A DNA stretch of 64,000 bases from Lentzea aerocolonigenes (lineage in GTDB: Bacteria; Actinomycetota; Actinomycetes; Mycobacteriales; Pseudonocardiaceae), in NCBI RefSeq assembly GCF_000974445.1, contig NZ_BBOJ01000001.1, positions 186,001-250,000 of the forward strand, given 5' to 3'. A program made the position numbers and the translations under genes. Shown here piece by piece: positions 54,734 through 63,058 of the stretch (position 1 is its first letter; every line of letters begins with the position of its first letter). Below the pieces are notes generated by a model. It searched no databases, was not told where the DNA came from, and saw only the letters and a list, made by a program, of their open reading frames with translations.

Positions 54734-55494
54734 TGTTGCTGCGTGCCGCCCTGACGTCGTTCCGGCGCGGGGAAACCCTGGCCGCCCAACCGGTTTCGGC
54801 CACCTTCGACGTCTCGTTGAAGCACCTGACGGCGTACAACGCGGTGTGCGGGTTCGGGTTGCGCGACGTGCTGCCGCTGACGTACCCGCACGTGCTGGGC
54901 TTTCCGTTGCAGATGAAGCTGATGACCGGCTCCGGGTTCCCGTTCCCGTTGCCAGGTCTCGTGCACGTCGCGAACCGGATCACGCAGTCGCGGCCGCTGA
55001 CGTTGGACGAACCGCTGGAGATCACGGTGTCCGCGCGCGATCTGCGGCCGCACCCCCAGGGCACCCAGGTCGACGTGGTGACGTCGGTTTCCGGTGTGTG
55101 GGAAGGGGTTTCGACCTACCTGCGCCGGACCGGCGGCACATCGGGCTCTGGCGAGGAGCTCCACCGGCCGGTCGGGTCCGCGGTGTGGAAGGTGCCAGGG
55201 GACATCGGACGGCGGTACGGCGCGGCGTCGGGCGACCGGAACCCGATCCACCTGTACCCGTTGAGCGCCAAGCTGTTCGGCTTCAAGCGCGCGATCGCGC
55301 ACGGCATGTGGACGAAAGCGCGCTGTCTCGCGGCGCTGGAGGGACGGCTGCCCGAGGCCGTCTCCGTCGACGTGAAGTTCAAGAAGCCGTTGCTGATCCC
55401 CGGCCGCGTCGAGTTCTCGGCGCACGAGAACGGCGCGGGCTGGGAGTTCGCCGTGTGGGGCAAGGGGCCCCACCTGCTGGGCTCAACGACGTGA
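54733..55494 (+). CDS. htdX: MaoC-type 3-hydroxyacyl dehydratase HtdX-like
   Basis: 253 residues with a C-terminal hot-dog hydratase motif: YGAASGDRNPIHLYPLSAK (catalytic Asp/His) and AIAHGMWTKARCL. The N-terminal half is a degenerate second hot-dog fold. In M. tuberculosis HtdX (Rv0241c) it is co-transcribed with fabG4 and hydrates or dehydrates acyl thioesters. The start overlaps the fabG4 stop, so translation is coupled. The 3' end overlaps the convergent TetR gene by 12 bp. Confidence 0.92.
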   Translation: MLLRAALTSFRRGETLAAQPVSATFDVSLKHLTAYNAVCGFGLRDVLPLTYPHVLGFPLQMKLMTGSGFPFPLPGLVHVANRITQSRPLTLDEPLEITVSARDLRPHPQGTQVDVVTSVSGVWEGVSTYLRRTGGTSGSGEELHRPVGSAVWKVPGDIGRRYGAASGDRNPIHLYPLSAKLFGFKRAIAHGMWTKARCLAALEGRLPEAVSVDVKFKKPLLIPGRVEFSAHENGAGWEFAVWGKGPHLLGSTT

Positions 55495-56118
55495 CGGTGG
55501 ATGCCAGACGTTGCCCTCGACGAGGTCGCCGAAGCCCATCCAGACGAGGTTCATGAGGCGGGCCGCGACGACGCCGGCGGGTTCCTCGGGGTGGTCGAGC
55601 CACCACTCCGCGAGCGACTCGCCGGCCCCGACCAGCGCGGCGGCCAGAGACTCGGCCTCCAGCTTGGTCGCGGGAGCCTTCGTCGACTGGGTGAGCAGCG
55701 CCGCGACCAGCGACACCGCGCGGCCGCGCATGTCCGTGAGCTCGGCGGCGAACGGCCCGCCCTGGTTGGACGCCTGCCGGTGCAGCACCTGCCAGCTCGC
55801 CCGGTTCTCCCCGACGAACCCGAAGAAGGCTCTGAGCCCGCTCCACAGCTGCACGTCGGGTTCCTGGTCGGGCTCGACGCCGGTCGCGATGGCCTCCATC
55901 ATCCGGGTGGCCTCACGCCGGATGCAGGTCGCGAACAGCTCGTCCTTCGAGCCGAGGTAGGCGTAGAGCATCGGCTTGGAGATGCCTGCGACCTCGGAGA
56001 TCTCGTCCATCGAGGCCGCGTGGAAGCCGAGCCGCGAGAACACGTCGACGGCGGCGTCCATGATCTGCCGCTCACGCACCGCGCGTGGCAAGCGCTTGGC
56101 TCGACCTTCTGTGCGCAT
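55483..56118 (-). CDS. TetR-family regulator of the fatty-acid cluster
   Basis: 211 residues with helix-turn-helix MDEISEVAGISKPMLYAYLG (about 37-56) and a helical ligand domain. ATG at 56118 with AGGGG 5 nt upstream. It lies between htdX and the divergent SCP2-acyl-CoA dehydrogenase genes. Both flanking divergent promoters contain paired YTACTNGCNAGTAR palindromes with identical 16-bp spacing, so it very likely represses the cluster, perhaps with an acyl-CoA as inducer (inference). Confidence 0.9.
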   Translation of the reverse strand: MRTEGRAKRLPRAVRERQIMDAAVDVFSRLGFHAASMDEISEVAGISKPMLYAYLGSKDELFATCIRREATRMMEAIATGVEPDQEPDVQLWSGLRAFFGFVGENRASWQVLHRQASNQGGPFAAELTDMRGRAVSLVAALLTQSTKAPATKLEAESLAAALVGAGESLAEWWLDHPEEPAGVVAARLMNLVWMGFGDLVEGNVWHPPSRR

Positions 56119-56171
56119 CACTACCCCTCGGTTCGGAGGAACAAGATTATCCGATCGGGTTGCCGGTCTAC

Positions 56172-56201
56172 CTACTCGCCAGTATTCTTACTCGCGAGTA
56201 G
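56172..56201. promoter_or_regulatory. Paired operators in the tetR/SCP2 promoter
   Basis: CTACTCGCCAGTAT (56172-56185) and TTACTCGCGAGTAG (56188-56201), spaced 16 bp as in the thiolase/fabG4 promoter. The second is a near-perfect palindrome. Confidence 0.75.
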
Positions 56202-56219
56202 GTACCAGGAGGTGTGTCA

Positions 56220-56849
56220 ATGACGCTCGACCTCACCACCGAGGCGATCGCGAAGCTCAGCCCTGCCGAGCTGATCAGCACGCTGCAGCAGGTCTCGCCG
56301 GACGACCCGGCCCTCGCCGGCGTCGACATCGACGTCATCGCCCGCGGCATCGACCCGAAGAAGCTGGGCAAGGACGACTTCGCGGCACTTCTGACCGCGT
56401 TGGGCCGGCTGGCCGACGGTGGCGCTGACCTCGACCTCTCGAAGATGGACCCGTCCAACTTCGCCAGGATCATCTCGCGCGCCTCGAAGGACCAGATCGA
56501 GGCCGTGGTGGCCGATCCCGCACTGCGCGTCCGGGTGCTCGACGAGGTGTTCCGCCGCATGGAGGTCCACTTCCGCGCGGACCGTGCGGGCGCCACCCGT
56601 GCCGTCGTGCACTTCCACGTGCTGGAAGACGTCTACGAGGCCATCATCGAAGACGCTCAGTGCACCATCAACAAGGGTGTCACGCGCGAGGCCCGCGCCG
56701 TCGTGACGCTGACGCCCGCCGACTTCCTGAAGCTCGCGACCGGCAACGCCTCCGCCCCCGTGCTGTTCATGACGGGCAAGCTGAAGGTGAAGGGCGACCT
56801 CGGATTCGCGGCCGGGTTCATGAGCCTGTTCAACATCCCGAAGGCCTGA
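56220..56849 (+). CDS. SCP2 sterol-carrier-domain protein
   Basis: 209 residues: an N-terminal helical part (about 1-90) and an SCP2 domain (about 100-209) with VVTLTPADFLKLATGN and LFMTGKLKVKGDLGFAAGFMSLF, the signature of this lipid-binding fold. It probably carries acyl-CoA or fatty acids for the dehydrogenase encoded 15 nt downstream. ATG at 56220 with GGAGG 7 nt upstream. Expression is likely controlled by the TetR sites at 56172-56201. Confidence 0.9.
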   Translation: MTLDLTTEAIAKLSPAELISTLQQVSPDDPALAGVDIDVIARGIDPKKLGKDDFAALLTALGRLADGGADLDLSKMDPSNFARIISRASKDQIEAVVADPALRVRVLDEVFRRMEVHFRADRAGATRAVVHFHVLEDVYEAIIEDAQCTINKGVTREARAVVTLTPADFLKLATGNASAPVLFMTGKLKVKGDLGFAAGFMSLFNIPKA

Positions 56850-56864
56850 CGGAGAGGTTTTGCA

Positions 56865-58079
56865 GTGGGTGGCTTCTCGCTCGAACTGAACGAAGACCAG
56901 ACCGACCTGCGCGACTGGGTGCACGGCTTCGCGAAGGACGTGATCAGGCCGGCTGCCTCGGAGTGGGACGAGCGCGAGGAGACGCCGTGGCCGGTGATCC
57001 AGGAGGCGGCCAAGATCGGCCTCTACGGCTTCGAGGCTTTGGCGACCTGGTTCGCGGACCCGATCGGGTTGTCCTTGCCGATCGCCACGGAAGAGTTGTT
57101 CTGGGGTGACGCCGGCATCGCGTTGTCGCTGATGGGCACCGGCCTGGCCGTGGCCGGAATCTTCGCGGGCGGCGAACCCGAGCAGCTGGCCGAGTGGGTC
57201 CCGGAGTGCTTCGGCGACGAGTCGGACCCGAAGCTCGCGGCGTTCTGCGCCTCCGAACCCCAGGCGGGCTCGGACGTGGCCGGTTACCGGACGCGGGCGC
57301 GCTACGACGAGGCCACCGACGAGTGGGTCCTGAACGGCCAGAAGGCCTGGGCCACCAACGGCGGCATCGCGAACGTGCACGTGGTGACCGCAGTGGTCGA
57401 CCCCTCGCTGGGCGCCCGCGGTCAGGCCGGCTTCATCGTGCCGCCCGGCACGCGGGGGTTGTCGTCGCCGGGGAAGATCAAGAAGCACGGCATGCGCGCC
57501 TCGCACACCGCTGACGTGTTCCTGGACGACGTGCGCGTGCCCGGCCGTTGCGTGCTGGGCGGTAAGGAGCGGTTGGACGCTCGGCTGGCGCGGGCACGTG
57601 AGGGACTGCGCGCGGGTGGCCAGGCCGCGATGGCGACGTTCGAGACCACGCGTCCGACCGTGGGCGCGATGGCCGTGGGTGTCGCACGGGCCGCCTACGA
57701 CTACGCGCTGGAGTACGCGAAGGACCGCGAGGCGTTCGGCCGGAAGATCATCGAGAACCAGTCGATCGCGTTCGACCTCGCGAACATGCGGATGGAGATC
57801 GACGCGTCACGGCTGCTGGTGTGGCGGGCGGCGTGGATGGGGCGCAACAACGTGCCGTTCACCGCGGGCGAGGGCTCGATGTCGAAGCTCAAGGCGTCCG
57901 AGGTGTCGGTGTGGGCGACCGAGCGGGCCATCCACATCCTGGGTGGGGCCGGGTACACGCGGGAGCACCCCGTGGAGCGGATGCACCGGGACGCGAAGAT
58001 CTTCACCATTTTCGAGGGGACCAGCGAGATCCAGCGTCTCGTGGTGTCGCGGATGATCTCCGGGATGCAGATCAAGTGA
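56865..58079 (+). CDS. Acyl-CoA dehydrogenase (FadE type)
   Basis: 404 residues of the classical tetrameric type: FCASEPQAGSDVAG and WVLNGQKAWATNGG (FAD and substrate binding), RPTVGAMAVGVARAAYDYALEYAKDREAFG (acyl-CoA cleft), ATERAIHILGGAGYTREHPVERMHRDAKI, and FEGTSEIQRLVVSR with the probable catalytic Glu. GTG start at 56865 with GAGAGG 7 nt upstream. It forms an operon with the SCP2 gene, and electrons would flow through ETF to the EtfD-like protein. Chain-length preference is unknown. Confidence 0.94.
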   Translation: MGGFSLELNEDQTDLRDWVHGFAKDVIRPAASEWDEREETPWPVIQEAAKIGLYGFEALATWFADPIGLSLPIATEELFWGDAGIALSLMGTGLAVAGIFAGGEPEQLAEWVPECFGDESDPKLAAFCASEPQAGSDVAGYRTRARYDEATDEWVLNGQKAWATNGGIANVHVVTAVVDPSLGARGQAGFIVPPGTRGLSSPGKIKKHGMRASHTADVFLDDVRVPGRCVLGGKERLDARLARAREGLRAGGQAAMATFETTRPTVGAMAVGVARAAYDYALEYAKDREAFGRKIIENQSIAFDLANMRMEIDASRLLVWRAAWMGRNNVPFTAGEGSMSKLKASEVSVWATERAIHILGGAGYTREHPVERMHRDAKIFTIFEGTSEIQRLVVSRMISGMQIK

Positions 58080-58088
58080 GCTGACGGC

Positions 58089-58113
58089 GGGCCGGGGCGC
58101 GGTGCCCCGGCCC
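58089..58113. terminator. Hairpin between the FadE-type and secreted-protein genes
   Basis: Perfect 10-bp stem GGGCCGGGGC/GCCCCGGCCC with a 5-nt loop, between convergent stops; works on either strand. Confidence 0.75.
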
Positions 58114-58120
58114 GGTTCGT

Positions 58121-58516
58121 TCAGCAGGACAGGCCGCTGCGCCCGGTCAGCGATTCCTCGGTCGTCCGCAGGGTGGCCTCCGCCGCCGTGCACTTGTCGT
58201 TCAGCGCCTTGCTGAACGTCCACACGTCGCGCTGGCCCCGTGCGCCCTGCGTCGGCGGGGTGAACGAGCCACCGCCGACGAGGCGGATCGACGCGCGGTA
58301 CAGGTTCGCCCCCTGGAGGCGGACGTGGCCGTACTTGCCGCCGCAGCCTTCGAACTGGGTGATGGTGGCCATGGTCGTGGCGCCGCGTTTGACGACACCG
58401 GTCGTGCCGATCTGCACCGCGCTCGGGCAGGTCGGCGGGGTCGGTTCTGCTGCTTGCGCTGTTCCCCCGAGAAGCAGGGCAACGCCGGTCGTGACGATTG
58501 CCAGTTTGATCAGCAC
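58121..58516 (-). CDS. Small secreted protein with four cysteines
   Basis: 131 residues: a signal peptide (about 1-22, cleavage near AQA-AEP), then a mature domain with four Cys (in PTCPS, EGCGG, NDKCT and GLSC) that probably form two disulfides. No family recognised. GTG at 58516 with TACGTT 6 nt upstream (leaderless). Confidence 0.8.
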   Translation of the reverse strand: MLIKLAIVTTGVALLLGGTAQAAEPTPPTCPSAVQIGTTGVVKRGATTMATITQFEGCGGKYGHVRLQGANLYRASIRLVGGGSFTPPTQGARGQRDVWTFSKALNDKCTAAEATLRTTEESLTGRSGLSC

Positions 58517-58629
58517 GTGGTGAACGTAGGTCGCGCCGGTTAGCCGACGGTAAATCCTCGAACGCGCGGAGTAACGCGCGGACCCGCTGCTCCGATCAGC
58601 TCAGTGGATCGGCGTTAGGGGGAATCGTG

Positions 58630-59349
58630 ATGCTCCCGAATGTGTACCTGATGGCCGCCGCGGTTCTGGCCGGTGCCGCGAGCAGTGCCTACGTCGTGAC
58701 GGTCGTGGACCGTCCCGCACCGGTCGCCATCAGTCATGTCGTGCGCGTGGTCGACGCGGAGACCGTCGAGGTGCGCGAAGGCGATCGCGTCGCGGTGGTC
58801 AGGCTCGTGAACGTCGACGCTCCCGCTGCGGGCGAGTGCCTGCACGAGGAGTCCAGGAAACGGCTCGGCGAGCTGTTGCCGGAAGGGACTCCTGTCACCG
58901 TCGTGAAAGAGGGCCAGTTCGCTGCTCTGTCCACACAGGACGGACTGGTCAACGCCGCCCTCATCGCCGACGGGCTGGCGGTGCCGGTCGTCAACGGCAC
59001 GCACTTCCTCGACAGGGTCAAGGAAGCGAACCACGCTGCCGCCGAGAAGCAGAAGGGGCTGCATTCGCCCGAGGTGCCGTGCACGTTGCCGGGGCAGGTC
59101 AAGGCGATCACCGAAGCGGCGGCGGTCGTGGAGGCGCAGCCGCTCAAGGCGAGCAAGGCGGAGCTGACGGTGGCGGCGGACACGGCCAGGACCGCGATCG
59201 GGCTGGTGGATCAGCTGGCCAAGCCCGGCGGGCTGACGTGGGACGCGGTGGCGCCGGTCGACCAGACGGTGTTGCTGTCGAAGGTCACCAAGGCGGTGCC
59301 GACGTTGTACCGCAAGGAGGCCGAGCTGCGGAACGTCGTGAAGGACTGA
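58630..59349 (+). CDS. Degenerate staphylococcal-nuclease-fold protein
   Basis: 239 residues: an N-terminal hydrophobic segment (about 5-22), then an SNase-like OB fold (about 35-140: SHVVRVVDAETVEV, VRLVNVDAPAAGEC, GLVNAALIADGLA). Compared with the nuclease pattern, the metal Asp pair is changed (VDAETV for VDGDTV), the Glu of TPE is replaced (DAPAA) and the catalytic YGR Arg is missing (STQDG). Catalysis is therefore doubtful. The 90-residue C-terminal helical extension has no recognised family. It is probably exported or membrane-tethered. ATG at 58630 with AGGGGGA 6 nt upstream. Confidence 0.75.
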   Translation: MLPNVYLMAAAVLAGAASSAYVVTVVDRPAPVAISHVVRVVDAETVEVREGDRVAVVRLVNVDAPAAGECLHEESRKRLGELLPEGTPVTVVKEGQFAALSTQDGLVNAALIADGLAVPVVNGTHFLDRVKEANHAAAEKQKGLHSPEVPCTLPGQVKAITEAAAVVEAQPLKASKAELTVAADTARTAIGLVDQLAKPGGLTWDAVAPVDQTVLLSKVTKAVPTLYRKEAELRNVVKD

Positions 59350-59350
59350 G

Positions 59351-59391
59351 GTGAGTGGCCCGCCGTTCCCCTGCGCCGGCGGGCCACTCAC
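59351..59391 (+). terminator. Hairpin terminator after the nuclease-like gene
   Basis: Perfect 15-bp stem (59351-59365 with 59377-59391, 11-nt loop) starting right after the stop. Confidence 0.8.
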
Positions 59392-59452
59392 ACCATCTCG
59401 TTTTGCGGTTATGGCCCGGTAAACGTCCAGGTCGGCCATATCCTGCTGGGCC

Positions 59453-59950
59453 ATGAGGCTGTTGCCGTTGCAGTGGGCCGCGATCGTGCTGATCGTGCTC
59501 GACGCGAGCGTCGTCGTGTTCACGACGAACGGCGAGCCGGCGCTGCCCCCGTGGTGGAACTTCGTGGCGGTGCCGGCGTCCGCGGCCCTCGGCGTGTTGA
59601 TGCTGGTGCGGTCGAGGGCCTCGCTCCAGGTCGGACTGTGGACGTCGGTCCGGCATCTGCGCGAGTCGTTGCCGATGTGGGCGTTGACGCTGGCCGCACT
59701 GGCGTTCTGCGGCGGGTGGATCATCGGGATTTCCACGTCGTCCGCGCGGAGCGAGCTCGGCGACCTCAACTACGAGAACGGTCAGTACACGGCGACCCGC
59801 AAGCACAAACCCGTCAAGGTGCTCACCGAAGAGCAGTACGACGCGGCCCAGGCAGCGGACCAGCGCACGTACAGCGCCTTCGGGTTGGCGATCGCCGGGG
59901 GTGTGCTCGGGTTCGCCGGCGTGGTGCGGCGGATCGAGGAGACCGGCTGA
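59453..59950 (+). CDS. Small integral membrane protein
   Basis: 165 residues with four probable membrane helices (about 5-24, 33-50, 72-93, 140-158). Between the third and fourth is a cytosolic or external loop containing YENGQYTATRKHKPVKVLTE. No family recognised. A TATCCT box 8 nt before the ATG may give a leaderless transcript. The stop abuts the convergent gene at 59951. Confidence 0.7.
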   Translation: MRLLPLQWAAIVLIVLDASVVVFTTNGEPALPPWWNFVAVPASAALGVLMLVRSRASLQVGLWTSVRHLRESLPMWALTLAALAFCGGWIIGISTSSARSELGDLNYENGQYTATRKHKPVKVLTEEQYDAAQAADQRTYSAFGLAIAGGVLGFAGVVRRIEETG

Positions 59951-60277
59951 TCAGGCCGGCAGCTTCAGGACCGCGCCGACGCGCTTGAGCTCGCGGCGGT
60001 GCACGGCGAGCAGCACGACGTCCTCGGCACGACGGAAGTGCAGCACCACGTAGTTCGGGTGCGGCGGGTCCTGGTCGACGATCAGCTCGACCCGGCCCTC
60101 GTCGTCGCTGAAGATGATCCGCTCGTCCCAGACGATCTTGGTGGGGCCGAAGAACAGCTCGCCCTCGTGCCACTCGCCGTCCAGGAAGACGTCACCGTCT
60201 CCGCGCGAGTGGTCTTCTCCGCTGGGCCCGAAGGCGTCGGCGATGGCTCCGCCGAGGATTTCGAACAGTGCAGACAT
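59951..60277 (-). CDS. Hypothetical protein (108 aa)
   Basis: Acidic protein: an N-terminal amphipathic stretch (LFEILGGAIADAFGP), then a beta-rich region (EGELFFGPTKIVWDERIIFS and VVLHFRRAEDVVLLAV) suggesting a PH- or OB-like small barrel. ATG at 60277 with GGGGG 6 nt upstream. Function unknown. It is downstream of nothing obvious; a 16-bp palindrome lies behind the next gene at 60307. Confidence 0.7.
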   Translation of the reverse strand: MSALFEILGGAIADAFGPSGEDHSRGDGDVFLDGEWHEGELFFGPTKIVWDERIIFSDDEGRVELIVDQDPPHPNYVVLHFRRAEDVVLLAVHRRELKRVGAVLKLPA

Positions 60278-60306
60278 GATCATCCCCCTTCGTTGTCACA
60301 GAAACG

Positions 60307-60322
60307 AGCTGGGCGCCCAGCT
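60307..60322. terminator. 16-bp perfect palindrome AGCTGGGC/GCCCAGCT
   Basis: Located 24 nt beyond the MerR stop on the - strand and upstream of the 60277 start. It may be a weak terminator or a regulatory site. Confidence 0.4.
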
Positions 60323-60345
60323 AGTTCCCGTCACCGCGAAGTGGA

Positions 60346-61266
60346 TCAGCCGAAGGGCTGTCCGGCGGCGCGCAGCCAGGCCCGCTCACGCGAGTGGTCC
60401 GGCATCGCGGGCCAGCCGTTGATCTTCGCGATCAGCACCCAGTACCGCTCGGCACGCGGGTCCGCGAAGTCGGAGAACGTGCGCAGCCGCTCGACGACGC
60501 GTTCGTCGTTCGGCACGCCCAGCGCCTCCGCCCAGTTGGCGTTCACGCGGGCCACGACCTCGCGAGCAGCGTCCGACTCCGGCGCGATACCGGCCTCAAG
60601 TGCCTCTCGAGCCCGGGCGATCGCGAAGTTGAACGCCTCCATCTGGTTGTCCGACGGCGGGCCCATGTCCGCGCCGCTGCGACGCATCTCCTCGTGCTGC
60701 TGGGACATCCGCTTGATCGACGCGCGGAAGTCCGGGTCCTGCACGAGCTTCGCGAGCTCGACCCAGGCCTCCAGCTGCTCGGTCGTCGGGTCGTCCGGCA
60801 GCTCGATCCGCACGGACCGCATGCGCTGCTCGAACTGCGGATCCAGCTCGTACGGCCCGAACACCTCCTCGAAGAAGTCGTCGAGGATGCGCTGGCGCTC
60901 CTCGTCCGACATCCGTGCCAACTCGTTCATCAGTTCCATCTCCCCTCCTTTGGCGACGGCGCGCAGGACGGCACGGCGCAGCCGCAACGTCTTCATCTGC
61001 GCGTCGATCGCTTCCGCGTGTGCACGCGCCACGTCGGTCACCGTGACCTCGCGGGCGAGAATCCGCCCGGCGGTCGGCAGGTCGACTCCCAGGTCCCGCA
61101 GTGTGCGGACGAGCTTGAGCTTCGCGACGGCCTCACCGTCGTACGTCCGGTAGCCACCGACCGTTCTGGACGTGGGCGGGATGAGCCCCTGGTCGGAGTA
61201 GAACCGGATCGTTCGGACGGTGAGGCCGGTCATCCTGGCCAGCTCGCCGATCTGGTAGCGCGTCAC
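60346..61266 (-). CDS. MerR-family regulator with large effector domain
   Basis: 306 residues: N-terminal MerR winged helix YQIGELARMTGLTVRTIRFY (about 4-23) with GYRTYDGEAVAKL, the linker coiled coil (about 75-110), and a 190-residue C-terminal helical domain containing DEERQRILDDFFEEVFGPYE, larger than metal-type MerR and reminiscent of TipA-like drug sensors. GTG start at 61266. The promoter has the 19-bp spacer and central dyad typical of MerR autoregulation (61274-61304). The ligand is unknown. Confidence 0.9.
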   Translation of the reverse strand: MTRYQIGELARMTGLTVRTIRFYSDQGLIPPTSRTVGGYRTYDGEAVAKLKLVRTLRDLGVDLPTAGRILAREVTVTDVARAHAEAIDAQMKTLRLRRAVLRAVAKGGEMELMNELARMSDEERQRILDDFFEEVFGPYELDPQFEQRMRSVRIELPDDPTTEQLEAWVELAKLVQDPDFRASIKRMSQQHEEMRRSGADMGPPSDNQMEAFNFAIARAREALEAGIAPESDAAREVVARVNANWAEALGVPNDERVVERLRTFSDFADPRAERYWVLIAKINGWPAMPDHSRERAWLRAAGQPFG

Positions 61267-61273
61267 GGGGACA

Positions 61274-61304
61274 ACTCTGAACCCTCCAGTGACTGGAGAG
61301 TCAA
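61274..61304 (-). promoter_or_regulatory. MerR-type 19-bp-spacer promoter with dyad
   Basis: On the - strand: -35 TTGACT (61299-61304), 19-nt spacer containing the dyad CTCCAGT-C-ACTGGAG (61284-61298), and -10 CAGAGT (61274-61279), then 7 nt to the GTG, suggesting a leaderless transcript. The overlong spacer is the hallmark of MerR-activated promoters. Confidence 0.75.
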
Positions 61305-61310
61305 ACCGCA

Positions 61311-62816
61311 TTAACCGATCGAGTTCCAGAACGAGCAGTTGTGCCTGATCAGAGCGTTGATCTGGCCGACGTGACCCAACGAGTACTCCTGGACGTTCCC
61401 CCTCGAGTACCGCGACCAACCCGGCTTGCCGGTCCGGGCGAACGTCGTCCAGTCGCGGATCATCGTCGACGCGAGCTGCTGCTGCGCCGGGTTGAGGTCG
61501 AACGTCGGGATGTCGAAGAAGTAGGAGAGCTCGAACGAGTGCGCGGCGCCGCCGGGGAAGCCCTCGGGGAAGAAGTCCTTGAACCAGCCCACCGGCGCGG
61601 TGCGGTCGGCGAACTCGTAGCCGTACGTCGGCGTGAAGCGCGAAAGCAGCCGATCGTCGGCGAGCTGGTTGCACGCCCAGACGCTGTCGGTCAGCACGGC
61701 GCCGTACGCCAGTCGCGCGTTCCCGTACGCGCTCACCGGGTACTCAGCGATGATCTCGGCTGCCTTCTCCTGCCCGAACCCCTGCTCCAGCAAACCTTGG
61801 TAGTCGAACGGTTCCGGCACGGTCGCGGCCGTCAGCCTGCCCTCGTCACGGGTGTTGCCCCAGATCAGCGGCACACGGTTGAACCGACCCGACCGCACCG
61901 CGTCGACAGGACTCACCGGCAGCACGCTGTTGCCGGTCACGACCGGGGTCTCACCGCGGTCGATCGCGGTGAAAGCCGTGGGAGGCAACGCACGCAGGCA
62001 CGCGACGTCCGAGCACCCGAGCTGAGCGGAGAGGGCCACGGCTTCGGCTTCGGCCGCGGGCTTCGCGATCCAGGGGGCACCCGCGGGCTTGCCGTGGATC
62101 ACGCCGTTGGCACCCCACGTCGTGGAGCACCCGCCGCTCTGCGCGATGGCCTTCTGGAACAGTCCACGAGAGCGCGGCGACGTCACGTGCGCGCACACGT
62201 CGAACGCACCGCCGGACTCACCGAAAACGGTGACGTTGCGCGGGTCCCCGCCGAACGCAGAGGCGTTGCGCTGCACCCACTTCAGCGCGGCCTGCTGGTC
62301 CTCGATGCCGTACGCGCCCGAGTCCGGCAGGTCCGGATGCCCGAAGAAACCGAAGAAGCCCAACCGGAAGTTCATGGTCACGACCACGACGTCACCCTGC
62401 ACGGCCAGGCGCCGCGGGTTGAACCCGTCGCCCGACAGATAGCTGTTGCCGCCGCCGTGGAGGTAGACCATGACCGGCTTGCGGCCGTGCGTCGAGGGCG
62501 TGGTGACGTTGAGGTACAGGCAGTCCTCGTTGCTGCTCGGCTGGCCGGCACCCGCCGCCTGAGCGCAGGCGGAGCCGGGCTTGGTGGCATCACGCGGTGT
62601 CGTCCACGGCGTGACGGGCTGCGGCGAACGCCACCGCAGTTCACCAACAGGTGGCGCCGCGTACGGAATCCCTTGGTACAGCTGGCGATCGGCGAGAACC
62701 GTGCCGCGGACAGGGCCGGAGTCGGTCCGCACCAGGCCGGGCTCGCCGGCCTGTGCCACACCGATCGGGCTCGCCAGCAAGGCCGCGGCGATCAACAAAG
62801 ACAGTCGCTTGCGCAC
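61311..62816 (-). CDS. Secreted type-B carboxylesterase
   Basis: 501 residues: signal peptide (about 1-24, cleavage near AQA-GEP), then an alpha/beta hydrolase of the cholinesterase/carboxylesterase-B type. Motifs: EDCLYLNVTTP, YLHGGGNSYLSGDGF (oxyanion), nucleophile VFGESGGAFDVCAH (Ser near 195), and a late His in FDIPTFDLNPAQQQLA-type context. Several Cys suggest disulfides in an exported enzyme. GTG at 62816 with GAGGGG 9 nt upstream. The frame beyond 62816 is unsupported. Confidence 0.92.
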   Translation of the reverse strand: MRKRLSLLIAAALLASPIGVAQAGEPGLVRTDSGPVRGTVLADRQLYQGIPYAAPPVGELRWRSPQPVTPWTTPRDATKPGSACAQAAGAGQPSSNEDCLYLNVTTPSTHGRKPVMVYLHGGGNSYLSGDGFNPRRLAVQGDVVVVTMNFRLGFFGFFGHPDLPDSGAYGIEDQQAALKWVQRNASAFGGDPRNVTVFGESGGAFDVCAHVTSPRSRGLFQKAIAQSGGCSTTWGANGVIHGKPAGAPWIAKPAAEAEAVALSAQLGCSDVACLRALPPTAFTAIDRGETPVVTGNSVLPVSPVDAVRSGRFNRVPLIWGNTRDEGRLTAATVPEPFDYQGLLEQGFGQEKAAEIIAEYPVSAYGNARLAYGAVLTDSVWACNQLADDRLLSRFTPTYGYEFADRTAPVGWFKDFFPEGFPGGAAHSFELSYFFDIPTFDLNPAQQQLASTMIRDWTTFARTGKPGWSRYSRGNVQEYSLGHVGQINALIRHNCSFWNSIG

Positions 62817-63058
62817 GTCGTGTGTCCCCTCAGCAGAAGCGTTGACACACCTGCGTCGAACGGGCGGCCCGCTTTCGACAGCCGCGCGCACCCTCACATA
62901 CCAGCTGTCCAGTTGGTCCGAACGAGCTAGTGACGCAGCCGCGTGACCTGTGGAAACGTGGATGGCGTCGGTATTCGCCTGGGGGGCCAGCATCGATTTG
63001 CGACCTTCGTCGAAGGTCTGTTCGGTGTGCGCCGACCCTGTTGGTTCTGGGGGAATCA

